Positions 26,401 to 35,472 of a stretch of DNA of 64,000 nt are shown here, in pieces. The first letter of the stretch is position 1. Each line of letters begins with the position of its first letter. The position numbers were made by a program, and so were the translations under genes. Under the pieces are notes generated by a model, which was not told the origin of the DNA, searched no databases, and worked only from the letters and a program-made list of their open reading frames with translations. The stretch is from Sphingobium terrigena (GTDB lineage Bacteria; Pseudomonadota; Alphaproteobacteria; Sphingomonadales; Sphingomonadaceae): positions 1-64,000 of the forward strand of contig NZ_QVRA01000019.1 of the NCBI RefSeq assembly GCF_003591655.1, in the 5' to 3' direction.

Positions 26401-27339
26401 ATGGCAAAGATGAAGTGTGCGATCATCGGCTCGGGAAATATTGGTACTGATCTGATGATCAAGTTGCTGAAAGGTTCGGAGAGGCTCGAACTCGCCGTAG
26501 TGGTTGGCATCGACCCGGCTTCAGAGGGTCTCGCTATGGCCCGCGAGCGAGGAGTGACGACTACGCACGATGGCATCGAGGGGCTACGCAAGCTTCCAGT
26601 CTATCCAGAAATTGGCATCGTCTTTGATGCTACCTCGGCTTACGCTCACAAGGAGCACGACGCCGCCCTGCAAAAGGACGGCAAGCTGGTCGTCGACCTG
26701 ACACCTGCTGCGCTGGGGCCGTTTTTCGTGCCACCGGTCGATAGCGCGCTGGATGACCATGTTCGCAACGTGAACATGGTTACCTGCGGAGGCCAGGCGA
26801 CTATCCCGATCGTCGCGGCGGTGTCGCGCGTGAGCCCAGTTCATTATGCTGAGATTGTCGCATCGGTTTCGTCGCGCTCGGCGGGACCGGGTACGCGAGC
26901 CAATATCGACGAATTTACCCGGACAACGGCGAAGGCGATCGAAGTCGTCGGCGGTGCGAGCCGCGGGCGTGCGATTATCATTCTCAATCCCGCCGAACCG
27001 CCGATGATCATGCGCGACACGATCTTCACGCTGACTGATCAAGTCGATGAGGACAAGATCCGCCAGTCTGTGCAGGACATGGTGGCGACCGTTCAGTCCT
27101 ATGTTCCCGGCTATCGTCTCAAGCAGGAAGTGCAGTTCGAGCGGTTCGGCTCTAATCAGCCGCTGAAAATTCCCGGCTATGGCGAGTTCGCTGGTCTGAA
27201 GACCAGCGTTTTTCTCGAAGTCGAGGGTGCGGGCGATTACCTGCCCAAATATTCGGGTAACCTCGACATCATGACCGCCGCTGCCAAAGCAGCCGGTGAA
27301 AGGCTTGCCCAGAAACACCTTGAGAAGGCGGCATCATGA
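26401..27339 (+). CDS. xylQ: Acetaldehyde dehydrogenase (acylating)
   Basis: 312 residues. N-terminal CAIIGSGNIGTDLMIKLL binds NAD; the catalytic Cys lies in NMVTCGGQATIPIVAAVSRV (about residue 128). It turns acetaldehyde and CoA into acetyl-CoA and works in a complex that channels acetaldehyde from the aldolase encoded next. The ATG at 26401 has GGAAGAG upstream. Its stop overlaps xylK (ATGA). Confidence 0.93.
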   Translation: MAKMKCAIIGSGNIGTDLMIKLLKGSERLELAVVVGIDPASEGLAMARERGVTTTHDGIEGLRKLPVYPEIGIVFDATSAYAHKEHDAALQKDGKLVVDLTPAALGPFFVPPVDSALDDHVRNVNMVTCGGQATIPIVAAVSRVSPVHYAEIVASVSSRSAGPGTRANIDEFTRTTAKAIEVVGGASRGRAIIILNPAEPPMIMRDTIFTLTDQVDEDKIRQSVQDMVATVQSYVPGYRLKQEVQFERFGSNQPLKIPGYGEFAGLKTSVFLEVEGAGDYLPKYSGNLDIMTAAAKAAGERLAQKHLEKAAS

Positions 27340-28367
27340 CTTTCGATCCCGAAACCGACAAGCTTTACATACAGGACGTCACCCTTCGTGACGGCATGCA
27401 CGCCATACTTCATATGTACGGCACCGATAGCGTCCGCACGATCGCCAAGGTCCTTGACGATGCTGGTGTCGATGCTATCGAAGTATCGCACGGCGATGGC
27501 CTCAATGGCACCTCGTTCAACTATGGGTTTGGTGCCCACACTGATTGGGAATGGATCGAGGCGGCAGCCGACGTGATCAAACGGGCTGTGCTGACCACGC
27601 TGCTTGTGCCGGGCATAGGCACGGTCGAAGAACTCCGTCGCGCTTATACATTGGGCGTTCGCTCTGTGCGGGTTGCTACCCATTGCACCGAAGCGGACGT
27701 TGCCAAGCAGCATATCGGCATTGCTCGAGATCTCGGCATGGACGTCTCGGGCTTTCTCATGATGAGCCATATGATAGACGCCGAAGCTTTGGCCCAGCAA
27801 GCACTGCTGATGGAAAGTTATGGCGCGCACTGCGTCTATGTGACGGACAGTGGTGGTGCGCTCGACATGGACGGCGTGCGCGATCGGTTGCGCGCGTACG
27901 ATCGCGTGCTCAAGCCGACGACCCAGCGTGGTATGCATGCCCATCACAATCTTTCATTAGGTGTCGCAAATTCAATCGTTGCCGCCCAGGAAGGAGCTGT
28001 ACGGATTGACGCTAGTCTCGCCGGTATGGGAGCGGGGGCGGGCAACGCGCCGCTTGAGGTGTTCATTGCCGCCGCTGACCGCAAGGGCTGGAATCATGGA
28101 TGCGATGTCATGGCGCTGATGGACGCGGCCGAAGACATTATCCGCCCGTTGCAGGATCGCCCGGTCCGGGTCGATCGCGAAACGCTCAGCCTCGGTTACG
28201 CCGGCGTCTATTCAAGCTTCCTACGCCACGCCGAAAAAGCGGCCGGGCAATATGGTCTCGATACCCGCGAGATCCTGATCGAACTGGGCAAGCGGCGCAT
28301 GGTCGGCGGGCAGGAAGACATGATCGTCGATGTCGCGCTCGATCTCGTTTCCGCGCGAGCGGCATAG
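27336..28367 (+). CDS. xylK: 4-hydroxy-2-oxovalerate aldolase
   Basis: 343 residues, HMGL-like TIM-barrel aldolase. VTLRDGMHAILHMY gives the metal/substrate Arg-Asp pair; GLNGTSFNYGF, VATHCTEADVAKQHI and HAHHNLSLGVANSI (metal His pair) follow. It splits 4-hydroxy-2-oxovalerate to pyruvate and acetaldehyde. The overlap with xylQ matches the known channelling complex. Confidence 0.93.
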   Translation: MTFDPETDKLYIQDVTLRDGMHAILHMYGTDSVRTIAKVLDDAGVDAIEVSHGDGLNGTSFNYGFGAHTDWEWIEAAADVIKRAVLTTLLVPGIGTVEELRRAYTLGVRSVRVATHCTEADVAKQHIGIARDLGMDVSGFLMMSHMIDAEALAQQALLMESYGAHCVYVTDSGGALDMDGVRDRLRAYDRVLKPTTQRGMHAHHNLSLGVANSIVAAQEGAVRIDASLAGMGAGAGNAPLEVFIAAADRKGWNHGCDVMALMDAAEDIIRPLQDRPVRVDRETLSLGYAGVYSSFLRHAEKAAGQYGLDTREILIELGKRRMVGGQEDMIVDVALDLVSARAA

Positions 28368-28371
28368 GTAG

Positions 28372-29148
28372 ATGGCCATGGATAAACTTGCACGATATGC
28401 GGAAACTTTGGATGGTGCGGCGTTGGGTGCCCACGCTACACCACAGTTAACGTCCAGCGATCCGAATCTGAGTGTGGCTGATGCGTATCAGGTCCAGAAG
28501 CTCTCGGTTGATCGTCGCTTGGCGCGCGGCGAACGCCGGATCGGCGTCAAGATGGGGCTCACCAGCAGGGCCAAGATGCTGCAGGTCGGTGTCAATGAAG
28601 TAGCCTGGGGCCGTTTGACCGATGCGATGCTGATTGAGGAAGGTGCGGCGATGTCGCGCGCACGCTTCGTTCATCCTCGGGTTGAACCGGAAGTGGCCTT
28701 CCTGATGAAGGCACCGCTCTGCGGCCGGGTCACTGCCGCTCAAGCGCTCGCAGCGGTCGAAGCCATCGCACCTGCAATGGAGATCATCGACAGCCGCTAC
28801 GAAAACTTCAAGTTCGCGCTTTCCGACGTGATTGCCGACAACACCTCGTCCTCCGGCCTCGTAATCGGGCCGTGGAATGATCCGACCAAGGATTTCTCGA
28901 ATCTGGGTGTGATAGTCGAGATAAACGGACAGGTGATAGAGGTCGGTTCGACCGCCGCCATCCTGGGTCACCCCCTTCGATCGCTCGTCGCAGCAGCGCG
29001 GCTCGTCGCCGAAGGCGGGGAAGGGATTTCGGCAGGTGATATTGTCATGGCAGGCGGGATTACCGCCGCGCCAACGCTCGCGCCGGGCCAGACTGTACGC
29101 ACGACAATTCAAGGGCTTGGTTCTGTTATGTTCCGGGTGGAGGCGTAA
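28372..29148 (+). CDS. xylI: 4-oxalocrotonate decarboxylase
   Basis: 258 residues, the same hydratase-like fold as xylJ. GVKMGLTSRAKMLQVGVNEVAWGRLTDAML, HPRVEPEVAFLM, MEIIDSRYENFKFALSDVIADNTSSS and VMAGGITAAPTLAPG are decarboxylase-type features. It removes CO2 from 2-oxohex-3-enedioate to give 2-hydroxypentadienoate. The start is 28372 or 28378. The tautomerase gene begins at the next base after its stop. Confidence 0.9.
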   Translation: MAMDKLARYAETLDGAALGAHATPQLTSSDPNLSVADAYQVQKLSVDRRLARGERRIGVKMGLTSRAKMLQVGVNEVAWGRLTDAMLIEEGAAMSRARFVHPRVEPEVAFLMKAPLCGRVTAAQALAAVEAIAPAMEIIDSRYENFKFALSDVIADNTSSSGLVIGPWNDPTKDFSNLGVIVEINGQVIEVGSTAAILGHPLRSLVAAARLVAEGGEGISAGDIVMAGGITAAPTLAPGQTVRTTIQGLGSVMFRVEA

Positions 29149-29361
29149 ATGCCGATCATCGAAGTAAATCTGCTCGAAGGGCGATCGGCTGAGGACAAGG
29201 AGCGACTGATTCACGCACTTACCGAGGCAGCGATAAGTTCCATTGCTGCGCCCCGTGAATCTGTGCGGATTATCTTGCGGGAGATGCAAGCGGAACATTT
29301 TGCGGTGGGTGGGCTATCATTTGCAGCGAAGGCCGCGGAAGCGGCATTGCGTGATGCCTGA
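29149..29361 (+). CDS. xylH: 4-oxalocrotonate tautomerase
   Basis: 70 residues. Begins MPIIEVNLLEGRS, with the catalytic N-terminal Pro exposed after Met removal, and carries the family Arg residues (APRESVRIILREM). It isomerises the enol product of XylG to the ketone form for XylI. It overlaps the ferredoxin gene by eight bases. Confidence 0.92.
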   Translation: MPIIEVNLLEGRSAEDKERLIHALTEAAISSIAAPRESVRIILREMQAEHFAVGGLSFAAKAAEAALRDA

Positions 29362-29632
29362 ACCCTATGAGATTCGTATAGTGGGCGGAGCGCACTTCCG
29401 TTGTGCGGCGGACGAACGGGTTCTAATCGCGATGGAGCGATGCGGAGAGAATGACATAGGAGTAGGTTGCCGGGGTGGCGGCTGTGGTATTTGCCGCATC
29501 AGGGTCGTCGATGGCGATTACCGAACCGGTAAGATGAGTACGGCGAGAGTCTCCGAGGCAGAACGGGAAGCGGGCTTTGCTCTTGCTTGCCGATTGTTTC
29601 CGGCGAGTGACCTTTTGATCGAAGTTGGATAA
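29354..29632 (+). CDS. xylT: Plant-type [2Fe-2S] ferredoxin (XylT-like)
   Basis: 92 residues. Cluster ligands GCRGGGCGICRIRV (three Cys, residues about 36-44) and the late Cys in FALACRLF. XylT/DmpQ-type ferredoxins reduce the inactivated ferric iron of catechol 2,3-dioxygenase. The start at 29354 lies inside xylH; longer frames upstream shadow xylH. It closes the classical meta operon order. Confidence 0.9.
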   Translation: MPEPYEIRIVGGAHFRCAADERVLIAMERCGENDIGVGCRGGGCGICRIRVVDGDYRTGKMSTARVSEAEREAGFALACRLFPASDLLIEVG

Positions 29633-29650
29633 ATTCTAAGGAGAGTTGCG

Positions 29651-31150
29651 ATGGCTACCCAGTTGAAGAGCGACACAAACGACTACGGAATCAAGAGTGA
29701 ATATGGCCACTTTATCGGGGGAGAGTGGATCGCCGGTGACAGCGGTAAGACAATTGACCTAGTCAACCCTGCAACCGGACAGATCCTTACCAAGATCCAG
29801 GCCGGCAATGCAAAGGATGTCGAACGCGCAGTTGCTGCCGCTAAAGGCGCTTTCCCTAAGTGGTCGGAAAGCTCGCCCGCTGAGCGTCAGGATATTCTGA
29901 TAGAGGTCGCCCGGCGGCTTAAGGCACGGCATCAGCATTACGCAACGCTCGAAACGCTGAACAACGGCAAGCCTATCCGCGAATCGATGTATTTTGACAT
30001 GCCGCAGGCTATCGGCCAATTTGAACTGTTCGCCGGAGCGGCCTATGGCCTTCATGGACAGACCATGGATTATCCTGACGCCGTGGGCATCGTTCATCGC
30101 GAGCCGCTGGGGGTCTGTGCTCAGATCATCCCCTGGAACGTGCCGATGCTTATGATGGCGTGCAAGATTGCCCCCGCCCTTGCTTCGGGTAACACGGTAG
30201 TGCTCAAACCTGCAGAGACGGTATGCCTGTCAGTGATCGAATTCTTCGTGGAAATGGCCGATCTTCTGCCGCCGGGCGTTATCAACGTGGTCACCGGTTA
30301 CGGCGCTGACGTTGGCGAGGCGCTTGTCACTCACGAGGACGTCCGTAAGGTGGCGTTCACCGGTTCGGTGGGAACGGCCCGCCGGATCATGCAGTATGCT
30401 TCGATCAATATTATCCCGCAGACGCTGGAATTGGGCGGCAAATCCGCTCACATCGTCTGTGCCGATGCCGATATCAATGCTGCGGTCGAAAGCGCGACGA
30501 TGTCCACCGTGCTGAACAAGGGCGAGGTTTGCCTGGCGGGTTCGCGTCTCTTCCTGCACGAAACGATCCAGGAAGAGTTCCTGGCCAAGTTCAAGGTGGC
30601 ACTAGAAGGCATTCGTCAGGGCGATCCGCTTGATTTCGCGACGCAACTCGGCGCGCAGGCGTCGAAGATGCAGATGGACAAGGTCGAGAGCTATCTCAAT
30701 ATGGCGACCGAAGAAGGTGCTACCATTTTGACTGGCGGCACCCGTAATGCCAGCCTTGCAGATGGGCATTTCATCATGCCGACGGTCTTTACCAACGTCA
30801 ACAACTCGATGCGCATCGCGCGCGAGGAGATTTTCGGGCCCGTCACCAGTGTCATCAGTTGGAAAGACGAGGAGGAGATGATGAAGGCGGCCAACGATAC
30901 GAACTATGGCCTCGCTGGGGGCATCTGGACCCGCGACATTATGCGTGCGCACCGCCTGGCGCGTAAGCTCGAAACCGGCACAGTGTGGATCAACCGCTAT
31001 TACAATCTTAAGGCAAATATGCCGCTGGGCGGCTACAAACAGAGTGGTTTCGGTCGTGAATTCAGTCATGAAGTACTCAATCATTACACCCAGACCAAAT
31101 CGGTCGTGGTTAACCTGCAGGAAGGTCGCACTGGTATGTTCGATCAGTAA
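29651..31150 (+). CDS. Aldehyde dehydrogenase (benzaldehyde/acetaldehyde type)
   Basis: 499 residues. Catalytic Glu in LELGGKSAHIV, catalytic Cys in NKGEVCLAGSRLFLH, cofactor site FTGSVGTARR, and a C-terminus PLGGYKQSGFGREFSHEVLNHYTQTKSVVV. Position after the meta genes and the presence of xylMA suggest a benzaldehyde dehydrogenase (XylC role); the overall form also resembles acetaldehyde/ExaC-type enzymes. No separate benzyl alcohol dehydrogenase gene is seen in the window. The start has AAGGAGAG before it. Confidence 0.8.
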   Translation: MATQLKSDTNDYGIKSEYGHFIGGEWIAGDSGKTIDLVNPATGQILTKIQAGNAKDVERAVAAAKGAFPKWSESSPAERQDILIEVARRLKARHQHYATLETLNNGKPIRESMYFDMPQAIGQFELFAGAAYGLHGQTMDYPDAVGIVHREPLGVCAQIIPWNVPMLMMACKIAPALASGNTVVLKPAETVCLSVIEFFVEMADLLPPGVINVVTGYGADVGEALVTHEDVRKVAFTGSVGTARRIMQYASINIIPQTLELGGKSAHIVCADADINAAVESATMSTVLNKGEVCLAGSRLFLHETIQEEFLAKFKVALEGIRQGDPLDFATQLGAQASKMQMDKVESYLNMATEEGATILTGGTRNASLADGHFIMPTVFTNVNNSMRIAREEIFGPVTSVISWKDEEEMMKAANDTNYGLAGGIWTRDIMRAHRLARKLETGTVWINRYYNLKANMPLGGYKQSGFGREFSHEVLNHYTQTKSVVVNLQEGRTGMFDQ

Positions 31151-31190
31151 TTTCTGACCGATCGACACGTAAATGGTGGAGGAGAAGGCA

Positions 31191-31991
31191 TTGTCTGCAA
31201 GGCTTGATGGACAGGTGGCGTTGCTGACCGGTGGCGCAACTGGGATCGGGGCAGCGGTCGTCGCCCGATATATAGAGGAGGGCGCCAGGGTAGGTGTCCT
31301 CGTCAGGGGTGAAGACCAGGCCAAACTCGTGCGTTCGCGCCACGGCGACAAGGTTGTGGTGGTGGTGGGAGACGTGCGGTCCTATGCGGACAATGCCCGC
31401 GCCGTGGCGGAAACTGTCAGGGCATTCGGAAAGCTTGATGTCTTTGTCGGAAATGTTGGGATCTGGGATTTTATGGTGCCGCTAGAGCAGCAGGAGCCCG
31501 AACAGCTTGCTAAGGTCTTTGATGAAATCTTTGATGTAAATCTGAAAGGCTATTTTCTAGGTGCCCGGGCGGCCATTCCTGAACTCAGGAAGGTTAAGGG
31601 CAGCATCATTTTCACCGCCTCGACTTCGAGCTACTATACCGGTGGGGGAGGCACGTTGTACGTTGCGTCGAAACACGCCGTTCTTGGCCTGGTCAAGCAA
31701 CTGGCTTGGGAACTAACGCCCGACATCAGGGTCAACGGTGTTGCGCCGGGCGGGACACGCACCCCGCTCAGCGGTGCGATGACCGGAGGTTTTTCAGACA
31801 CGAAAATGGAACAGATGCCGGGGCTTGACGTCCTGATATCCGAAATGACCCCGCTTGGGCGGATCGCGGAGCCTGCCGATCACGCAGGTCTGTACGCCCT
31901 CTTGGCCTCGCGGCGGGACTCTTCATACGTGACCGGAACGGTGCTGCTTAGCGATGGCGGCATCGGCATCGGTAAGCGCCCTCAAGGTTGA
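31191..31991 (+). CDS. bphB: cis-Dihydrodiol dehydrogenase (BphB/NahB type)
   Basis: 266 residues, short-chain dehydrogenase. GGATGIGAAVVARYIEEGARVGVL binds NAD; VGNVGIWDF, and YVASKHAVLGLVKQLA with the catalytic Tyr-Lys; PGGTRTPLSG is typical of BphB/NahB. A TTG start at 31191 is chosen because GGAGGAGAAGG lies just before it and the protein then begins like other BphB; the ATG at 31173 would put this ribosome site inside the gene. It oxidises the cis-diols made by the ring dioxygenases to catechols. Confidence 0.85.
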   Translation: MSARLDGQVALLTGGATGIGAAVVARYIEEGARVGVLVRGEDQAKLVRSRHGDKVVVVVGDVRSYADNARAVAETVRAFGKLDVFVGNVGIWDFMVPLEQQEPEQLAKVFDEIFDVNLKGYFLGARAAIPELRKVKGSIIFTASTSSYYTGGGGTLYVASKHAVLGLVKQLAWELTPDIRVNGVAPGGTRTPLSGAMTGGFSDTKMEQMPGLDVLISEMTPLGRIAEPADHAGLYALLASRRDSSYVTGTVLLSDGGIGIGKRPQG

Positions 31992-32047
31992 ACAGCATAC
32001 AACTGGCCTAAGGCCGTCAATAGCAAGCACATCGGAGGGAAACGGCC

Positions 32048-32428
32048 ATGGCTGAGAGATTTCAATTTTCTGATCTTCTCATCATTTCGGGAGTCATGGG
32101 CGCTGCTAGGTGGAAGCCGACCCATCTAGGCCCAACGGTATCTCCCCCTCAACTCGTGGAATTCGGCGGCAATCTGACGAGAGATCGTGCGGAACGAATG
32201 ATGGCGCATGCCGAAGCTGGAGGGCTTGCGATTTATGGGATTGGCCAGCTGAGCTACCATCGGGCACCGGTCGATAAGACGGTGGTTTATCCAATCGACG
32301 CTTTTTATGCCCACGGTCAATATACGTCCGTTATTGCTACTATGAACCGTGTTGCCGTACTGTTCGATAACGCTCAAAAAGTGGATGTCCAGGAATTGGC
32401 TGGAAAGATGATCCGGGTCGATAACTGA
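32048..32428 (+). CDS. Conserved-looking protein of unknown function
   Basis: 126 residues after a good ribosome site (GGAGGGAAA). No signal peptide or membrane segment, and no family I recognise. The chain has a hydrophobic start (FSDLLIISGVMGAARW) and a central YGIGQLSYHRAPVDKTVVYPIDAFYAHGQY. It is the last gene of the plus-strand operon, 57 bp after bphB, and so may belong to aromatic metabolism. Confidence 0.6.
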   Translation: MAERFQFSDLLIISGVMGAARWKPTHLGPTVSPPQLVEFGGNLTRDRAERMMAHAEAGGLAIYGIGQLSYHRAPVDKTVVYPIDAFYAHGQYTSVIATMNRVAVLFDNAQKVDVQELAGKMIRVDN

Positions 32429-32499
32429 TTTGTTTCGATGTCACCCTCTGCCATAGCCGCGATCGACAGGGGGCTTGAGAGCGGTCCCTACCATGTCGG

Positions 32500-33540
32500 C
32501 TAACGTACGTCGCTGCGGTCCACGAAACGGTCTGCGGAGATCGCATCGGGAGCTAACCCGGCCTCGAGTAATTCTGCTTCCGCGAGGTCAACCATGGCGG
32601 GCGGTCCGCAAAGATAGGCCTCATACCGCATCTCAATTGGCAGTTCAGCAATCTGCTGGGTCACCGGACCTCTGGCGCCCTGCCAAGGGCTATCGGCCGC
32701 CTCGTCAGAAAGCACCGGGATGAAATCGAATGGCCCCCTCCAGGTGGCCTTGAGTCTCCCGATTTCATCAAGACAATAAAGGTTGGTCCGGGTTCTTGCG
32801 CCATAAAGAAGCGTTACCGGCCGCGTCGCCCCCAGCGCAAGTGCTTCCTGTAATATGGAGATGATAGGCGCAAGGCCGCTGCCGCCTGCAATGCACAGAA
32901 TGGGCGCTGCGCTTTGCTTCAGGTGGAACGCGCCATAGGGTGCTCTCAACGTCAAAGAAGCCCCGACCCGATCATCTGCGAACAGCCAGTCCGTGAACGC
33001 GCCGCCCGGGACATGGCGGACGTGGAATTGCAAGTTCCGGGTCGAGCCTGCTATGGGAGCGAAAGCGAACGAATAGCTTCGTAGACCATCCACACCCGGC
33101 GCACCAATATCTGCATACTGACCAGGGACGAAGGAAAGCGGCCGGTCCAGCTCGACCGTAAGATTGATAATGTCAGGGCAAAGCCGAGGAACTGACACGA
33201 TTGTTGCGCGATAGTCGTCCACGGTTTGCTGGACCGTCAGTGGCGCGTCGAGTGCAATCGTCAAGTCTGACCGGGGTATCGCTTGACAGGCTAGCCTGTA
33301 TCCAGCGAGCAACTCATCACGTTCCAGAGCCAGCGCCGAAGGACTGAGCTCCCTTATTTTGCCGTCAAGAAGCTTGAACTTGCACGTGCCGCAGGACCCG
33401 ACTTTACAATCATGAGGCATCGCCAAGCCCTCTGTAAGCATGGCTTCGAGCAACGTCTTGTCTCGAGCGACCAGCAGTGTCCGGGCTTCCGAGGCAAAGA
33501 TTACCTTGTTGCGTTGGGGCTTCTTCAAGAAGGAAAACAT
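32500..33540 (-). CDS. xylA: Xylene monooxygenase electron-transfer component
   Basis: 346 residues. N-terminal plant-type ferredoxin domain with CKVGSCGTCKF (about residues 44-52) and YRLACQA; then an FAD domain (RSYSFAFAP) and an NAD domain (CIAGGSGLAPIISIL, YLCGPPAMVDLAE). This fusion is the XylA architecture. It passes electrons from NADH to the membrane hydroxylase XylM, whose gene lies upstream, 126 bp away, with a strong stem-loop in the gap. Confidence 0.9.
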   Translation of the reverse strand: MFSFLKKPQRNKVIFASEARTLLVARDKTLLEAMLTEGLAMPHDCKVGSCGTCKFKLLDGKIRELSPSALALERDELLAGYRLACQAIPRSDLTIALDAPLTVQQTVDDYRATIVSVPRLCPDIINLTVELDRPLSFVPGQYADIGAPGVDGLRSYSFAFAPIAGSTRNLQFHVRHVPGGAFTDWLFADDRVGASLTLRAPYGAFHLKQSAAPILCIAGGSGLAPIISILQEALALGATRPVTLLYGARTRTNLYCLDEIGRLKATWRGPFDFIPVLSDEAADSPWQGARGPVTQQIAELPIEMRYEAYLCGPPAMVDLAEAELLEAGLAPDAISADRFVDRSDVR

Positions 33541-33587
33541 AAAGCGGATCTACTATGTTGAGTGAGGGCGGTGCGGTGAAGACAAGG

Positions 33588-33614
33588 GAGCGTCATCCCA
33601 TAAGGATGACGCTC
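33588..33614 (-). terminator. Strong stem-loop between xylM and xylA
   Basis: GAGCGTCATCC and GGATGACGCTC are perfect 11-bp arms around a 5-base loop. No T-run follows, so full termination is doubtful. It may stop part of the transcripts or protect the xylM message, giving less XylA than XylM. Confidence 0.6.
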
Positions 33615-33666
33615 AGTTCACATAGAGACAATCAAACGCGTACGTCTCCATGCGGGGTGGACTGTT

Positions 33667-34770
33667 TCATGCAGTGGCGAGCCACTGCGGCCAGCCGGCC
33701 TGCGCATTCGCGGCATCTGCCAACTTGCGCTCGCCGGGCGATGCGAACCTTGTATCCCAGTCTTTCAGACGCGGCTGGGCTATGAACCGGTGCCAGATCG
33801 GAGGGACAAGTCCGCAGAGGAAACACAGGAACAATGACGGCATCTGCGGCGCGTCGCACTCGGGTTGGAGTTCGTAGAACGGTGTGTGGCCATCGAGGTG
33901 GTGGTTGATGTGGTTTGTAATCTCCACCCCGATCGGACGGGAGATCATGCCCAGATGGTTCCAGGCATGATGCTTGGCGATGGGTTCGCCTTCAATCCGG
34001 ATCAGCCCGTAGTGCTGGAAGTAATTGAAGCCTTCGATCAACATTTTGGCGAGAAAAATGGCGACGGCAGTGGCGATACCAGCAACAGGCCCCGCGAGTA
34101 AGGTTGCCCCGCCAACAATTGTGCCAAGCAGGATTGGGAGTAGCCACATCGCGTTGCGCCAGCTCCACGTCGAATAGCCCATGCGTGATAGCATTTCGCC
34201 CTGTTTTTCCCAAGTATCACGATAAGAACCCCACGTCGCCGAAAGGACGAAGCTGTAGATCGTCTGCCCTCGGGGCGGCGTGTCGCTATCCTTCTGCGTG
34301 TCTAGGTGGACGTGATGGGTGACGATATGCGCGATATCGCGATTGGGGTCGCCGTAAAAGGCGCTAAGCCCCTTGGCGAGAGCGCGCGGGAACCAGTGCC
34401 GACGGTGCATGAGTTCGTGCGCCACGGGCAAGGTGGGAACCGAGGATAGCCAGGCAAGGCTGGCGATCGACCCAGCCAATTGCCAGGATGAACTCGGTGC
34501 CCCCCAAATTAGGTTGGAGCCTGATTCAACAGAGTAGGCAAAAGCGAGATAGAGCGCAATCATCAGCGGAAAATGCAAGTAGATAGCGAAGTCCGCAGCG
34601 GCCGATATGCCGCGCACGCGCATCTTGCGATCACTAGGCAAGGCGATGTCCAGCAGCATGAGCACAGGGAATGTACCAATGCCGAGCCACACAAATGGCC
34701 CGCCAAGGACAAATCCGGCGATGGCCGCGAGTGTAACCATAGGCACCAGATAATATCGCAGTGCGTCCAT
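33667..34770 (-). CDS. xylM: Xylene monooxygenase hydroxylase, membrane di-iron
   Basis: 367 residues, equal to the usual XylM length. The membrane di-iron His motifs are HELMHRRHW (about 140), HIVTHHVHLDT (about 174) and NHINHHLDGH (about 310), plus NYFQHYGL. Several hydrophobic segments span the membrane in the first 110 residues. It hydroxylates methyl groups on arenes to benzyl alcohols. The start at 34770 (MDALRYY) is supported by GGAGAGA; the frame is open 58 codons further upstream without similarity. Confidence 0.9.
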   Translation of the reverse strand: MDALRYYLVPMVTLAAIAGFVLGGPFVWLGIGTFPVLMLLDIALPSDRKMRVRGISAAADFAIYLHFPLMIALYLAFAYSVESGSNLIWGAPSSSWQLAGSIASLAWLSSVPTLPVAHELMHRRHWFPRALAKGLSAFYGDPNRDIAHIVTHHVHLDTQKDSDTPPRGQTIYSFVLSATWGSYRDTWEKQGEMLSRMGYSTWSWRNAMWLLPILLGTIVGGATLLAGPVAGIATAVAIFLAKMLIEGFNYFQHYGLIRIEGEPIAKHHAWNHLGMISRPIGVEITNHINHHLDGHTPFYELQPECDAPQMPSLFLCFLCGLVPPIWHRFIAQPRLKDWDTRFASPGERKLADAANAQAGWPQWLATA

Positions 34771-34906
34771 TTCATCTCTCCATCCGAAAGACAGCAAACA
34801 ATTCAGACCAAAGGAATGAATCGGGCGGTCAGAAATCATCCCGTCATCATCAATTTTGTTAACGGAGACCAGCACAGCTTGCTTAATACCGTAAGATATA
34901 GGCTGA

Positions 34907-35458
34907 TTAGAGAAAGATGTTAAGATTTTTACTGAGGAGAACATTATGCTTTAGAATGATACGACGCATCACTAGCTGAAAACTATTTTCTACTTCACGC
35001 CAGATATCGATACGGTTGCCGATCAGCGAGTCTTCCTCGCGTTCATTACGATTGCGATATGCATAGAAGTTGGAGAAAACCTGGTACTCGCCGGGTATTG
35101 CGGTCAGTTCTACCTCAACGTTTGTAATGATGTGAGTATAACGCGTGGCGGGATCCTCGGACCAGGCAGTACCTGTCTCCAATCGAGAGAGACGTTTCTT
35201 AATTTCGGTAAGATTATCATTATAATAGGCCATCCTGGTCAAGTCCTTGACCTGGTCTGTTTTGTCACGGCGATAGCGAGTCTCGATGCCAGGCATATGG
35301 TAAAGCAAATCGTCGGCCAGCAGCTTGACCCAATCGACGTAATTTTCTTCGTCGAGCATCCGCGCTTCGCGGTATAGCGTCTGTGTCAAACTATGCGTCT
35401 GTTCAACGGAGGCGCTCTGTCCAGTGGTTGGACGTTCCAATGTAGCATTCTGTATCAT
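34907..35458 (-). CDS. Ring-hydroxylating dioxygenase beta subunit
   Basis: 183 residues. Small-subunit pattern: LYREARMLDEENYVDWVKLLADDLLYHMPG, MAYYNDNLTEIKKRLSRLETGTAWSEDPATRYTHIITNVEVE, with the C-terminal RRIILKHNVLLSKNLNIFL. The start at 35458 follows AAGGATC. It pairs with the alpha 14 bp upstream and is of the biphenyl/naphthalene type. Confidence 0.87.
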   Translation of the reverse strand: MIQNATLERPTTGQSASVEQTHSLTQTLYREARMLDEENYVDWVKLLADDLLYHMPGIETRYRRDKTDQVKDLTRMAYYNDNLTEIKKRLSRLETGTAWSEDPATRYTHIITNVEVELTAIPGEYQVFSNFYAYRNRNEREEDSLIGNRIDIWREVENSFQLVMRRIILKHNVLLSKNLNIFL

Positions 35459-35472
35459 TGCAGTGATCCTTT

